DNA from: Rhodococcus jostii NBRC 16295
Lineage (GTDB): Bacteria; Actinomycetota; Actinomycetes; Mycobacteriales; Mycobacteriaceae
Assembly: GCF_001894825.1 (NCBI RefSeq)
Contig: NZ_BCWY01000004.1
Coordinates: 124,001-188,000, forward strand
DNA: 64,000 bases
Reading direction: 5' to 3'
This document shows, piece by piece, positions 26,099 to 33,529 of this stretch. Position numbers and translations under genes: made by a program. Below the pieces are notes generated by a model. It had not been told where the DNA came from. It saw only the letters and a program-made list of their open reading frames with translations, and searched no databases. Position 1 is the stretch's first letter. Each line of letters opens with the position of its first letter.

Positions 26099-27268
26099 GT
26101 GTCTCTGCATTTCCACTGGTTCCTTCCCACCTACGGTGATTCCCGCAACCTGATGGCCGGCGGTCACGGGAGTTCCATGGCAGGAGACCGCCCCGCGACC
26201 CTTCGCTACCTCAACCAGATCGGCGCGGCGGCGGAGTCGAGCGGGTTCGAGTCGGTCCTGACGCCCACCGGTGCGTGGTGCGAGGACGCCTGGCTGACCA
26301 CCGCCATGATGCTCGAGACCACCGAGACGCTGAAGTTCCTGGTGGCGCTGCGGCCGGGACTGCTCAGCCCCACGCTGGCCGCGCAGATGGCGTCGACGTT
26401 CCAGTGGCAGTCGCAGGGCCGACTGCTGCTCAACGTCGTCACCGGCGGCGAGGATCACGAGCAGCGCACGTACGGCGACTACCTCGACAAGAACCAGCGC
26501 TACGCCCGCTGCGGCGAATTCCTCGACGTCATCCGGAAGCTGTGGGCGGGAACCGGCCCGGTCGACTACACGGGCGACTACATCCGGGTCGAAAATGCTC
26601 AGCTGCAACGCATCCCCGACCCGGTGCCGCCGATCTTCTTCGGCGGTTCGTCGCCGGCCGCGGGCACCGTCGCGTCCCAGTTCGCCGACACCTACCTCAC
26701 CTGGGGTGAGCCACCCAGCGCCGTCGCCGCGAAGATCGCCTGGATCCGCGACCTCGCCGACGTCCAGGGACGCACACTCGACTACGGCATCCGGCTGCAC
26801 GTGATCAGCCGCGACACGTCCGAGGAGGCATGGGCCGAGGCCGACCGCCTGCTGTCCGCCCTCGACCCGGCGACGGTCGAGCAGGCGCAGCAGAGCCTGG
26901 CGCGGTCGGGGTCGGAGGGCCAGCGGCGAATGCGTGAATTGCACGGCGGCGGCAGCGCGTACACGAAGGACGCCGGAGCCCGCGCGCTCGAGGTGGCGCC
27001 CAACCTGTGGTCCGGGGTGGGACTCGTCCGCGGCGGTGCCGGAACCGCCCTCGTCGGCTCCCACGAGGAGGTCGCCGACCGCATCGCCGAATACGCGGCA
27101 CTCGGACTCGACCACTTCGTCCTGTCCGGATACCCACACCTCGAAGGGGCCTACAACTTCGGTGAGGGTGTCCGGCCGATCCTCGAACGCCGCGGACTGG
27201 TGCAGTCGCGCACCCACCGTCCCGGCGACCTGTCGGGGTCGACGGCCTTCCTGTCCTCGGGGCGGTAG
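26099..27268 (+). CDS. FMNH2-dependent alkanesulfonate monooxygenase (SsuD-like)
   Basis: The 389-residue luciferase-family protein follows SsuD in motif order: FHWFLPTYGDSRN, ESVLTPTGAWCEDAWL, FLVALRPGLLSPTLAAQMA, LLLNVVTGGEDHEQ, NQRYARCGEFL, PPIFFGGSSPAA and HFVLSGYPHLEGAYNFGEGV. SsuD releases sulfite from alkanesulfonates using reduced FMN. The GTG start at 26099 follows AGAGGA. No ssuE reductase or ssuABC importer gene is adjacent; the divergent MHS transporter may supply the substrate. Confidence 0.87.
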   Translation: MSLHFHWFLPTYGDSRNLMAGGHGSSMAGDRPATLRYLNQIGAAAESSGFESVLTPTGAWCEDAWLTTAMMLETTETLKFLVALRPGLLSPTLAAQMASTFQWQSQGRLLLNVVTGGEDHEQRTYGDYLDKNQRYARCGEFLDVIRKLWAGTGPVDYTGDYIRVENAQLQRIPDPVPPIFFGGSSPAAGTVASQFADTYLTWGEPPSAVAAKIAWIRDLADVQGRTLDYGIRLHVISRDTSEEAWAEADRLLSALDPATVEQAQQSLARSGSEGQRRMRELHGGGSAYTKDAGARALEVAPNLWSGVGLVRGGAGTALVGSHEEVADRIAEYAALGLDHFVLSGYPHLEGAYNFGEGVRPILERRGLVQSRTHRPGDLSGSTAFLSSGR

Positions 27269-27287
27269 CCACTGCCAGACTGGGGGC

Positions 27288-27701
27288 ATGGCGTCGACTG
27301 CCCGAGTGTCCGCGGAACTGCTCCCGCACCTGCGCCGTGCCCGCGACCTCGCCGACCGTGACTACGCCCAACCACTCGACCTCGGAGAACTCGCGGCGAC
27401 GGCGGGGGTGTCGAAGTACCACTTCCTCCGTTGCTTCGCGGCGGTCTACGGCCGGACCCCCGGGGTCTATCTCGCGGAGCGTCGCGTCGAGCGGGCCCAG
27501 GACCTGTTGCGGGCGACGAACCTGACGGTCACCGAGATCTGCCACCTCGTCGGGTACACCAGCCTCGGGTCGTTCAGCGCCAAGTTCCGTCAGCTGGTCG
27601 GCACGTCACCGTCGCTGTACCAGGCGAAGTTCGCCGAGCACGGCGCTCCGCGCATCCCCGGCTGCTACGTGTTCATGCACGGGCTGAGCGATCGGCGCTG
27701 A
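27288..27701 (+). CDS. AraC-family transcriptional regulator (DNA-binding domain only)
   Basis: The 137-residue protein is little more than the AraC double helix-turn-helix domain: LDLGELAATAGVSKYHFLRCFAAVYGRTPGVYLAERRVERAQDLL, then LTVTEICHLVGYTSLGSFSAKFRQLVGTSPS. There is no separate effector domain. The ATG at 27288 lies 19 bases after the ssuD-like gene on the same strand. The following VOC protein gene, 53 bases downstream, is a common partner of such short AraC regulators and a likely target. Confidence 0.85.
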   Translation: MASTARVSAELLPHLRRARDLADRDYAQPLDLGELAATAGVSKYHFLRCFAAVYGRTPGVYLAERRVERAQDLLRATNLTVTEICHLVGYTSLGSFSAKFRQLVGTSPSLYQAKFAEHGAPRIPGCYVFMHGLSDRR

Positions 27702-27754
27702 ACACCGCAATTTCCGAGAAGCGGCGTCCGTCGTGCCGGACATAGGTTGGTCGC

Positions 27755-28186
27755 ATGATCACCAACGTTTCACTCGTCACCCTGTGGGTCACCGACCAGG
27801 ACGACGCCAAGAAGTTCTACATCGACACACTGGGGTTCGTCGAGGGCACCGACGTCACGATGGGCGACGGGTTCCGGTGGGTGACGATCCTGCATCCCGA
27901 CCATCCGGAGCTCGAGGTCACGCTGATGAAACCCGGGCCGCCGGTCGACGCCGACATGGCGGAGGCGATCCGTCGGTCCCTTGCCGCCGGCACGATGGGC
28001 GGATTCGGGCTGACCACCACCGACTGTCACGAGACATACCGCGATCTGGTCGCCAAGGGCGTCGAGTTCACCCAGCCGCCGGCCGAGCGGCCCTACGGCA
28101 TCGAGGCGGTGATGCGGGACAACTCCGGCAACTGGTTGGTGCTGGTGGAGAAGCGGGAGTACACCGGAGAATCCTTCCCACACTGA
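27755..28186 (+). CDS. VOC-superfamily (glyoxalase-like) protein
   Basis: This 143-residue protein has the paired beta-alpha-beta-beta-beta modules of the vicinal oxygen chelate fold. The first module starts VSLVTLWVTDQDDAKKFYIDTLGF, and the last strand is YGIEAVMRDNSGNWLVLVEKRE. The fold supports lyases, dioxygenases and resistance proteins, so no reaction can be assigned. It probably forms an operon with the short AraC regulator upstream. Confidence 0.85.
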   Translation: MITNVSLVTLWVTDQDDAKKFYIDTLGFVEGTDVTMGDGFRWVTILHPDHPELEVTLMKPGPPVDADMAEAIRRSLAAGTMGGFGLTTTDCHETYRDLVAKGVEFTQPPAERPYGIEAVMRDNSGNWLVLVEKREYTGESFPH

Positions 28187-28196
28187 GCGATACGGG

Positions 28197-28709
28197 TCAG
28201 CGCGCGCGGTGGCGTCGGACGGCGTCCCGGTTTGCGCACTTCGGTGAGCAGTACCGCTGGCGGCCGTTGCGGGAGGTGTCGGCGTAGATGGCGGTGCATT
28301 CCTCGAGTGCGCAGCGGCCGAGCCGGTGCATGCCGCGGCCGACGAGGTGCAGGGCGGTACCGACGGAGAACAGCGCCTCGAGCACACCGGCGAGGGAATG
28401 CTGGTCGTCGCGGTAGTGGAGGTGCCAGCCGTCGCCGGCGTGGTTGGTCAGTCGCGGGTAGGCGGACGCCTTCGTGAGCATGAGGTTCACCTGTTCGGCG
28501 CGGGCTTCGTCGCTGGTGGTGTCTGCGATCGACGACCACCGGTCGAGCATCTCGACCACATCCGCGAGGTCGTGGTCGCTGACGGGGAAGTCGACGACGA
28601 TGCCGGCGTCGACGCACCGGGCTACGAGTTCGCCGGTCGATTCGGGCGGGCGGTTCGTGAGGTCGGCGGCGAGCGTGACCGCGTATTCGCCGTAAGGGTT
28701 GAGATGCAC
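28197..28709 (-). CDS. CGNR zinc-finger (ABATE-domain) protein
   Basis: The 170-residue protein has an N-terminal helical ABATE-type domain (about 1-120). A C-terminal zinc-finger region follows: RCALEECTAIYADTSRNG and then YCSPKCANRDAVRRHR. The four cysteines (C-x4-C and C-x3-C) are intact, but the usual CGNR signature reads CANR. Family members are thought to be regulators of stress or plant-linked functions; DNA binding by the finger is inferred. It is convergent with the VOC gene, ten bases away. Confidence 0.83.
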   Translation of the reverse strand: MHLNPYGEYAVTLAADLTNRPPESTGELVARCVDAGIVVDFPVSDHDLADVVEMLDRWSSIADTTSDEARAEQVNLMLTKASAYPRLTNHAGDGWHLHYRDDQHSLAGVLEALFSVGTALHLVGRGMHRLGRCALEECTAIYADTSRNGRQRYCSPKCANRDAVRRHRAR

Positions 28710-28734
28710 AATGCCATTACATCACGCTGGGTGC

Positions 28735-28884
28735 ATGAGCGAACATCACGAACACGACTGGCAGGAAGTATCTCGGCACCGGACGAGCACGGGAGTGGTC
28801 ACGTACCTCGGCTGCTCGTGCGGTCGATGGCAGTTGTCGCTGGTCGAGTCCTCGCTAGAGGAATCTAGCCATATCTACGTTTGA
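28735..28884 (+). CDS. Small Cys/His protein, 49 residues
   Basis: A short frame starts at ATG 28735, 25 bases from the divergent CGNR gene. It encodes HEHDW near the N-terminus and a CSCGRW motif in the middle, an arrangement that could bind one metal ion. No upstream ribosome site is evident, so translation may be leaderless. The family is not recognised. Coding is supported only by the motif pattern and position; it could be a chance frame. Confidence 0.45.
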   Translation: MSEHHEHDWQEVSRHRTSTGVVTYLGCSCGRWQLSLVESSLEESSHIYV

Positions 28885-28899
28885 TCGCAGATGTGAATA

Positions 28900-28915
28900 G
28901 ATTCGTATACGGATC
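28900..28915. promoter_or_regulatory. Dyad upstream of membrane cassette
   Basis: GATTCGTATACGGATC has 14 of 16 positions symmetric around the perfect core CGTATACG (28904-28911). It stands 58 bases before the first gene of the four-gene membrane cassette and may be its operator. The assignment rests on symmetry and position only. Confidence 0.35.
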
Positions 28916-28972
28916 GCCGGGCGGGCGCACGAGGGTCTGGCATTTTCCACCCGAGGCGCACATAATCACCAC

Positions 28973-30823
28973 GTGAGCCAAGTTACTGTTACTCCGAGTT
29001 CACCCATTCTTGCCCAATCGGGAGGGGAGGGTGGCGGTGCGGCATTCGACCAGATCATCGGAATCTCGGTGGCGACGGCGATCATCACCGTGGGTCTGCT
29101 GTGGATCGCGTACCTGCACCGCACACGCAAGATCACGTGGCTGCAGACGATCGCCGACGCGGCGGGACGCGCGCTCGACCGGCCCCCGTGGGTGGCGCTG
29201 CCGCTCGTGACGTTCGTCGGGACGATCCTCACGGCGTTCTTCGGCTTCATCTGGGACGTCAGCCTGCACATCGGGCGGGGCCGCGACGACGGGCCGCTCG
29301 CCAACCCCGCGCACTACTTCATCCTCGTCGGGCTCTTCCTGCTGTTCATCACGGGAATGCTGGCGATGATCCTGCCGCGCGACGAGAAACCCGGTCCGGC
29401 GGCGATCAAGATCACCCGTACGTGGTACGTCCCCGTCGGCGGCGTCCTCGTTGCCGGGGCGGGGCTGTACGCGCTCATCGGGTTCCCGCTCGACGACGTC
29501 TGGCATCGCATCTTCGGTCAGGACGTCACGCTGTGGGGCCCGACGCACCTCATGCTGATCGGCGGGGCAGGACTGTCGCTGATCGGCGTGCTGCTGCTGG
29601 ACTACGAGGGCCGGATGGCGACGCCCGGTGAGCCGAAACAGGACAGCAGGCTCATCTGGTTCCTGCGGTGCGGCATGTTCGGTGGCCTGCTCATCGGCCT
29701 GTCCGTGTTCCAGATCGAATACGACTTCGGTGTCGAGCAGTTCCGTCTGGTCCTGCAACCGATGATGATCGCCGGGGCGGCCGCGTTCACCCTGGTTACG
29801 GCCCGCATCGTCCTCGGACCCTTCGCGGCGATCGTGGCCGTGGCGGTCGCCGGGGCGGTCCGCCTGCTCACGGCCCTGATCGTCGGACCGGTTCTCGGCG
29901 CCCCCACCAACGTCTTCGAGTTGTGTCTCGGCGCCGCCGTGCTCATCGAACTGCTCGCTCTCACACCACTGATCAAGAACCGGGTGGCCTTCGGGGCCGT
30001 CGGCGGACTGCTGGTCGCGACGGTCGGGCTCTGGCTCGAATCGCTGTGGATCGACGCGGTGTACATCTACCCCTGGCCCACCAGTATGTGGCCCGAGGCG
30101 CTGGCGATGGCCGTGCCCGTGGGTATCGCCGCCGGTGCCTGCGGTGCCCTGCTCGGCCGGGTCCTGCGATCCGAGGGTCTTCCTCGCCCGGCGATCAGCC
30201 GCACCATCGTGGTTGCCACGGTCCTGGTAATCGCTGCGGCCACGGCCAACGGCCTCATCGCCACCGTCCCGGACAAGGCCACCGCGACAATCGCTCTCAC
30301 GGAGGCTGCCCCGGACGGCGGCCGGATGGTCGACGCCGAGGTCCGCATCGATCCGCCCGACCTCGCCGGCGAGAATCCCGAATGGGTGTCCATCCTGTCC
30401 TGGCAGGGCGGCCCCGGACTGGGCAATGGGTTCACCGTCGACCGACTCGAACGCACCGGGCCCGGCACCTACCGGACCCACGAACCCGTGCCGGCCCACG
30501 GAACGTGGAAGACGTTGCTGCGGGTGCAGGACGGGGGCACGATGACAGCCGTCCCGATCTACCTGCCCAGCGACCCGGGCATCGGCGCCGAGGAACTCCC
30601 GGCCGTGGCGTCCTCGACCCGCGACTTCGTCCCGGAGATCACCATCCTGCAGCGGGAGCGGAATTTCGATCACCCCTCCTGGTTGTTCGCCGCCGCGTCG
30701 CTGGTGGTACTCGTGTGCACGCTTGCACTGGTCACCGCACTGGCGTGGGGAGCGGGCCGGATCAGCAAGTACACGCAGGGGCAGCCGAGCACCGACACCC
30801 GCGAGGACGTGAAGGTGACGTGA
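28973..30823 (+). CDS. Polytopic membrane protein with extracytoplasmic YtkA/FixH-like domain, cassette gene 1
   Basis: The 616-residue protein has about twelve hydrophobic helices. Several histidines lie at or in helices: WDVSLHIGRGRD, NPAHYFILVGL, DDVWHRIFGQDVTLWGPTHLML. Before the last helix is a soluble domain of about 140 residues (about 440-575). Its pattern TYRTHEPVPAHGTWKTLLRVQDG resembles the copper-linked YtkA/FixH beta-sandwich. The function is unknown. Conserved-looking His and Asp near the membrane suggest a metal site; this is inference. Its stop overlaps the next start (GTGA), the first of the links in this cassette. Confidence 0.7.
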   Translation: MSQVTVTPSSPILAQSGGEGGGAAFDQIIGISVATAIITVGLLWIAYLHRTRKITWLQTIADAAGRALDRPPWVALPLVTFVGTILTAFFGFIWDVSLHIGRGRDDGPLANPAHYFILVGLFLLFITGMLAMILPRDEKPGPAAIKITRTWYVPVGGVLVAGAGLYALIGFPLDDVWHRIFGQDVTLWGPTHLMLIGGAGLSLIGVLLLDYEGRMATPGEPKQDSRLIWFLRCGMFGGLLIGLSVFQIEYDFGVEQFRLVLQPMMIAGAAAFTLVTARIVLGPFAAIVAVAVAGAVRLLTALIVGPVLGAPTNVFELCLGAAVLIELLALTPLIKNRVAFGAVGGLLVATVGLWLESLWIDAVYIYPWPTSMWPEALAMAVPVGIAAGACGALLGRVLRSEGLPRPAISRTIVVATVLVIAAATANGLIATVPDKATATIALTEAAPDGGRMVDAEVRIDPPDLAGENPEWVSILSWQGGPGLGNGFTVDRLERTGPGTYRTHEPVPAHGTWKTLLRVQDGGTMTAVPIYLPSDPGIGAEELPAVASSTRDFVPEITILQRERNFDHPSWLFAAASLVVLVCTLALVTALAWGAGRISKYTQGQPSTDTREDVKVT

Positions 30824-31014
30824 ACCCGGTGAACGACCCGGATGTCGTGTACCTCGCCGATCATTCGGTCCTGCTGGCGATCCCCGCGTTCGTCCCCGCG
30901 TTCCTGGTGGCCGGACTGGTGATCTACCTTGCGGTCCGGGACCGCAAGGCGGAGGCCGCGGAGAACGCAGACAAGGCGAAGAACGGCGTGAGCGAGAAAG
31001 ACGAGGAAAACTAG
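30820..31014 (+). CDS. Small single-span membrane protein, cassette gene 2
   Basis: The 64-residue protein has one hydrophobic helix (about 18-41). A highly charged Lys/Glu/Asp tail of about 22 residues should lie in the cytoplasm. It starts at GTG 30820, overlapping the stop of cassette gene 1, and its stop directly abuts the start of the lipoprotein gene. Size and topology suggest an assembly or stabilising subunit of the membrane complex. It is not similar to any family I recognise. Confidence 0.65.
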   Translation: MNPVNDPDVVYLADHSVLLAIPAFVPAFLVAGLVIYLAVRDRKAEAAENADKAKNGVSEKDEEN

Positions 31015-31377
31015 GTGATCAGGCGGTTGGCCGGACTTGTCGTCATTCCCGCTGTCGCGCTCGCCCTGGTGGCGGGCTGCGGAAGCGAAGACGATGCACC
31101 GGCGACGAACGACGGCGTCGTCATCGACGTCGTGATCAAGGGCGGCACGGTCACACCCGGCGACGAGCGCATCGACGCCGCAGTGGGGGAGACCGTCACG
31201 GTGCGGATCGACAGTGACGCCGACGACGAACTGCACGTGCACGCCGTGCCGGAGCATTCGTTCGAGATTCACCCGGGAACGCAGGAAACCCAGTTCTCCG
31301 TGGATGTTCCGGGCCAGGTGGCGATGGAACTGCACGACGCGGGCAAGACGGTGGCCACCCTGCTCGTGCGTCCATGA
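31015..31377 (+). CDS. Cupredoxin-like lipoprotein, cassette gene 3
   Basis: The 120-residue protein has a lipoprotein signal ending LVAGC, with the lipid-bearing Cys at 22. The rest is a beta-rich domain with a cupredoxin pattern: VVIDVVIKGGTVTPGDERIDAAVGETVTVRIDSDADDE runs into LHVHAVPEHSFEIHPG. Four His residues are available, but the Cys ligand of type 1 copper is absent. It may therefore bind metal in another way or only keep the fold, like EfeO-type cupredoxin domains. It is anchored outside the cell membrane beside the two polytopic partners. The GTG start at 31015 directly follows the previous stop; its end overlaps the next ATG. Confidence 0.75.
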   Translation: MIRRLAGLVVIPAVALALVAGCGSEDDAPATNDGVVIDVVIKGGTVTPGDERIDAAVGETVTVRIDSDADDELHVHAVPEHSFEIHPGTQETQFSVDVPGQVAMELHDAGKTVATLLVRP

Positions 31378-32708
31378 TCGCTGTTCTCGCGCACGGTCTC
31401 GGCGGCTCCACTGATCTTCCGATTCCGTTCACGTACGCCCTGGTCGGGGCCAGTTGGGCGCTCACCGTCTCCTTCGTGGTGCTGGCCTTCGCCTGGCGCA
31501 CACCGAAACTGGACCCGGACAACCCGGGGCACAGGCTGCCCGCATGGATGACACGGTTCGCCGACTCGCCGATCACGCGAAACGCGCTCGCGGTGCTCGC
31601 CCTGGTGTTCGCGGTGTGGGTGGCGCTCGCGGCCTTCTTCGGCCCGTCGGAATCCTCGGAGAACGCCCTGCCGGGCGTGTTCTACGTGCTGCTCTGGGTG
31701 GGGCTCGTCGCGGCGTCGCTGGCATTCGGCCCGGTCTGGCGAGTGCTCTCGCCGGTGCGCACCGTCCACCGGGCATTCTGCGCCGTGATCGGCCGATCGC
31801 CGACGGAAGGTGATGCGCGCTACCGCGGCTCGTGGGGGTACCGGCCCGCGGTCGTCGGCCTGTTCGCCTTCGTCTGGCTCGAACTCGCCTCCGGCGATCC
31901 GGGTTCCGTGGCAGCCGTGCGTACCTGGCTGCTCGCCTATGTCGTGATCACCGCGGCCGGAGCGTTCGCGTGCGGCGAGCGCTGGTGTGAACGCGGCGAT
32001 CCGTTCGAGGTGTACAGCACGCTGGCGTCACGGCTGTCGCCGCTGAGCCGCGACCGGAACGACGGCCGGATCGTGCTGCGCAACCCACTGGACCACCTGG
32101 GTTCGATGCCCGTCCGCGCCGGTTCGGTGGCGCTGATGGCAACGCTGCTGGGCTCCACGGCCTTCGACAGTTTCTCGGCGTTTCCCTGGTGGTCGCGGAT
32201 GGTGGACGGCATCGGTTCCCCGATCGGTGCCACCCTCGTACGCACCGCCGGCCTGCTCGTCTTCATCGGCTTCGTCGGGGTGTCGTTCTGGTCGGCTTCC
32301 CGGGCTGCGGGCGGACTGCGCCCCGAGCAGCGCGCCGCCCTGCCCGGGCAGCTGTCGCATTCGCTGATCCCGATCATCATCGGCTACGTCTTCGCCCACT
32401 ACCTCACCTATCTGGTGGAGAAGGGGCAGGCAACGGTGATCCTGCTGGCGGACCCGATGGGCCAGGGATGGAACCTCCTGGGCCTCGGGGATGCCGACGT
32501 CTCCTATGTCCTCTCCGAGCACCCGGCCGCGACGGCGTCGATCAAGGTGCTGTGCGTTCTCGCCGGACACGTACTCGGAGTGATTGCGGCGCACGACAAA
32601 TCCGTGCGGGTCCTGCCCCGGGGCCATCAGCTGACCGGACAGCTGGCACTGCTGCTCACCATGGTCACCTACACCTTCGGTGGGCTGTACCTGCTGTTCG
32701 GTGGCTGA
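31374..32708 (+). CDS. Polytopic membrane protein, cassette gene 4
   Basis: The 444-residue protein has about ten hydrophobic helices. Notable residues are the N-terminal AHGLGGSTDLPIP, the Cys pair in FACGERWCERGDPF, and histidines in late helices (YVFAHYLTYLVEKGQ, VLAGHVLGVIAAHDKSVRV). I have an unverified memory of similar actinobacterial proteins annotated as FedB-type fenitrothion hydrolase subunits. The name may be misleading, since function in the native host is unknown. The ATG at 31374 overlaps the lipoprotein stop (ATGA). The gene ends 14 bases before the convergent encapsulin gene. Confidence 0.65.
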   Translation: MIAVLAHGLGGSTDLPIPFTYALVGASWALTVSFVVLAFAWRTPKLDPDNPGHRLPAWMTRFADSPITRNALAVLALVFAVWVALAAFFGPSESSENALPGVFYVLLWVGLVAASLAFGPVWRVLSPVRTVHRAFCAVIGRSPTEGDARYRGSWGYRPAVVGLFAFVWLELASGDPGSVAAVRTWLLAYVVITAAGAFACGERWCERGDPFEVYSTLASRLSPLSRDRNDGRIVLRNPLDHLGSMPVRAGSVALMATLLGSTAFDSFSAFPWWSRMVDGIGSPIGATLVRTAGLLVFIGFVGVSFWSASRAAGGLRPEQRAALPGQLSHSLIPIIIGYVFAHYLTYLVEKGQATVILLADPMGQGWNLLGLGDADVSYVLSEHPAATASIKVLCVLAGHVLGVIAAHDKSVRVLPRGHQLTGQLALLLTMVTYTFGGLYLLFGG

Positions 32709-32722
32709 CGGCTCGCCGTGTG

Positions 32723-33529
32723 TCAGCGTGCGAGGACGACTGCCGCCTCCGCGGTGAGCGAGGCGAACGTGAACGTCTCCTCGAGATAGAGCGTGACTTC
32801 GGTGGCGGTGTGGCTGTCGTAGCCGATCGACAGATCCGTGCCGAGGGTCAGCTGGTTGTCGCCGCCACGAGTGGACAGCACGTACCCGCCGCTGATGGCG
32901 GGCGCCCAGATGATGTCGCCGGTGACCAGGTCGCGCAGGTGATGGAACACGGGATGTCCCTCGTCACGGGTCTCGCTGACCGCGGTGTACGCGTCGGCGT
33001 CGAGCACCACCGAATACGGTCCCTCGACACCGGCGAGGCGCAGCGCCGACAGCGCGGAGGCTACGGCGTCGGGGATCAGCAGCGGATCCTCCGGCAGGCT
33101 GAGAACCGGGTTGTCGCTGGACGGTCCGAGCCCGCGGATGCCGGCCTCGTCGAATCCTTGGAAGATCGACTGGTCCTCGGCGAATGCGACGGCTTTCGCG
33201 GCATCCTTGACGGGCTGCCAGTCGGAGTCGAGGGAACCGCGGGCGACGTCGTCGACCTCGGCGCGGCTGAGGGTGAACGGGAATCGGAGTTCGACGAGAG
33301 GATCGACCTGCCGCTGCTGAGCCCGGATCCTGCTGTCCGAAGTCTTGATCGGGGTGACCCGCCCGAGGTTGTGGGCCGAATAGGAGTATCCGAACGGTCC
33401 CGCGACGTCGACGACACGTCGACCCGCGACGTGGCGCTTGAACGTGCGGGTGGCCTCTTCACCGATCTGCTGCCAGGCGGCTTCCGTGACGGGCGCCAGA
33501 TTGCGGTGCAGATTGCTCGAATCACTCAT
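32723..33529 (-). CDS. Family 1 encapsulin shell protein
   Basis: The 268-residue protein has the HK97-like encapsulin fold. It begins NLHRNLAPVTEAAWQQIGEEA, contains GPFGYSYSAHNLGRV and the P-domain strand region, and ends in TFTFASLTAEAAVVLAR. Family 1 shells of this size form about 24-nm T=1 compartments of 60 subunits that load peroxidase by its C-terminal tag. Its ATG overlaps the stop of the peroxidase gene upstream (ATGA), ensuring joint synthesis of shell and cargo. Confidence 0.93.
   Translation of the reverse strand: MSDSSNLHRNLAPVTEAAWQQIGEEATRTFKRHVAGRRVVDVAGPFGYSYSAHNLGRVTPIKTSDSRIRAQQRQVDPLVELRFPFTLSRAEVDDVARGSLDSDWQPVKDAAKAVAFAEDQSIFQGFDEAGIRGLGPSSDNPVLSLPEDPLLIPDAVASALSALRLAGVEGPYSVVLDADAYTAVSETRDEGHPVFHHLRDLVTGDIIWAPAISGGYVLSTRGGDNQLTLGTDLSIGYDSHTATEVTLYLEETFTFASLTAEAAVVLAR

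Noticed and set aside
29000..30673. A 557-codon open frame on the minus strand
   Set aside because: It mirrors the 616-residue membrane protein gene and has the Asp/Glu/Arg-rich composition typical of antisense shadows of membrane proteins.
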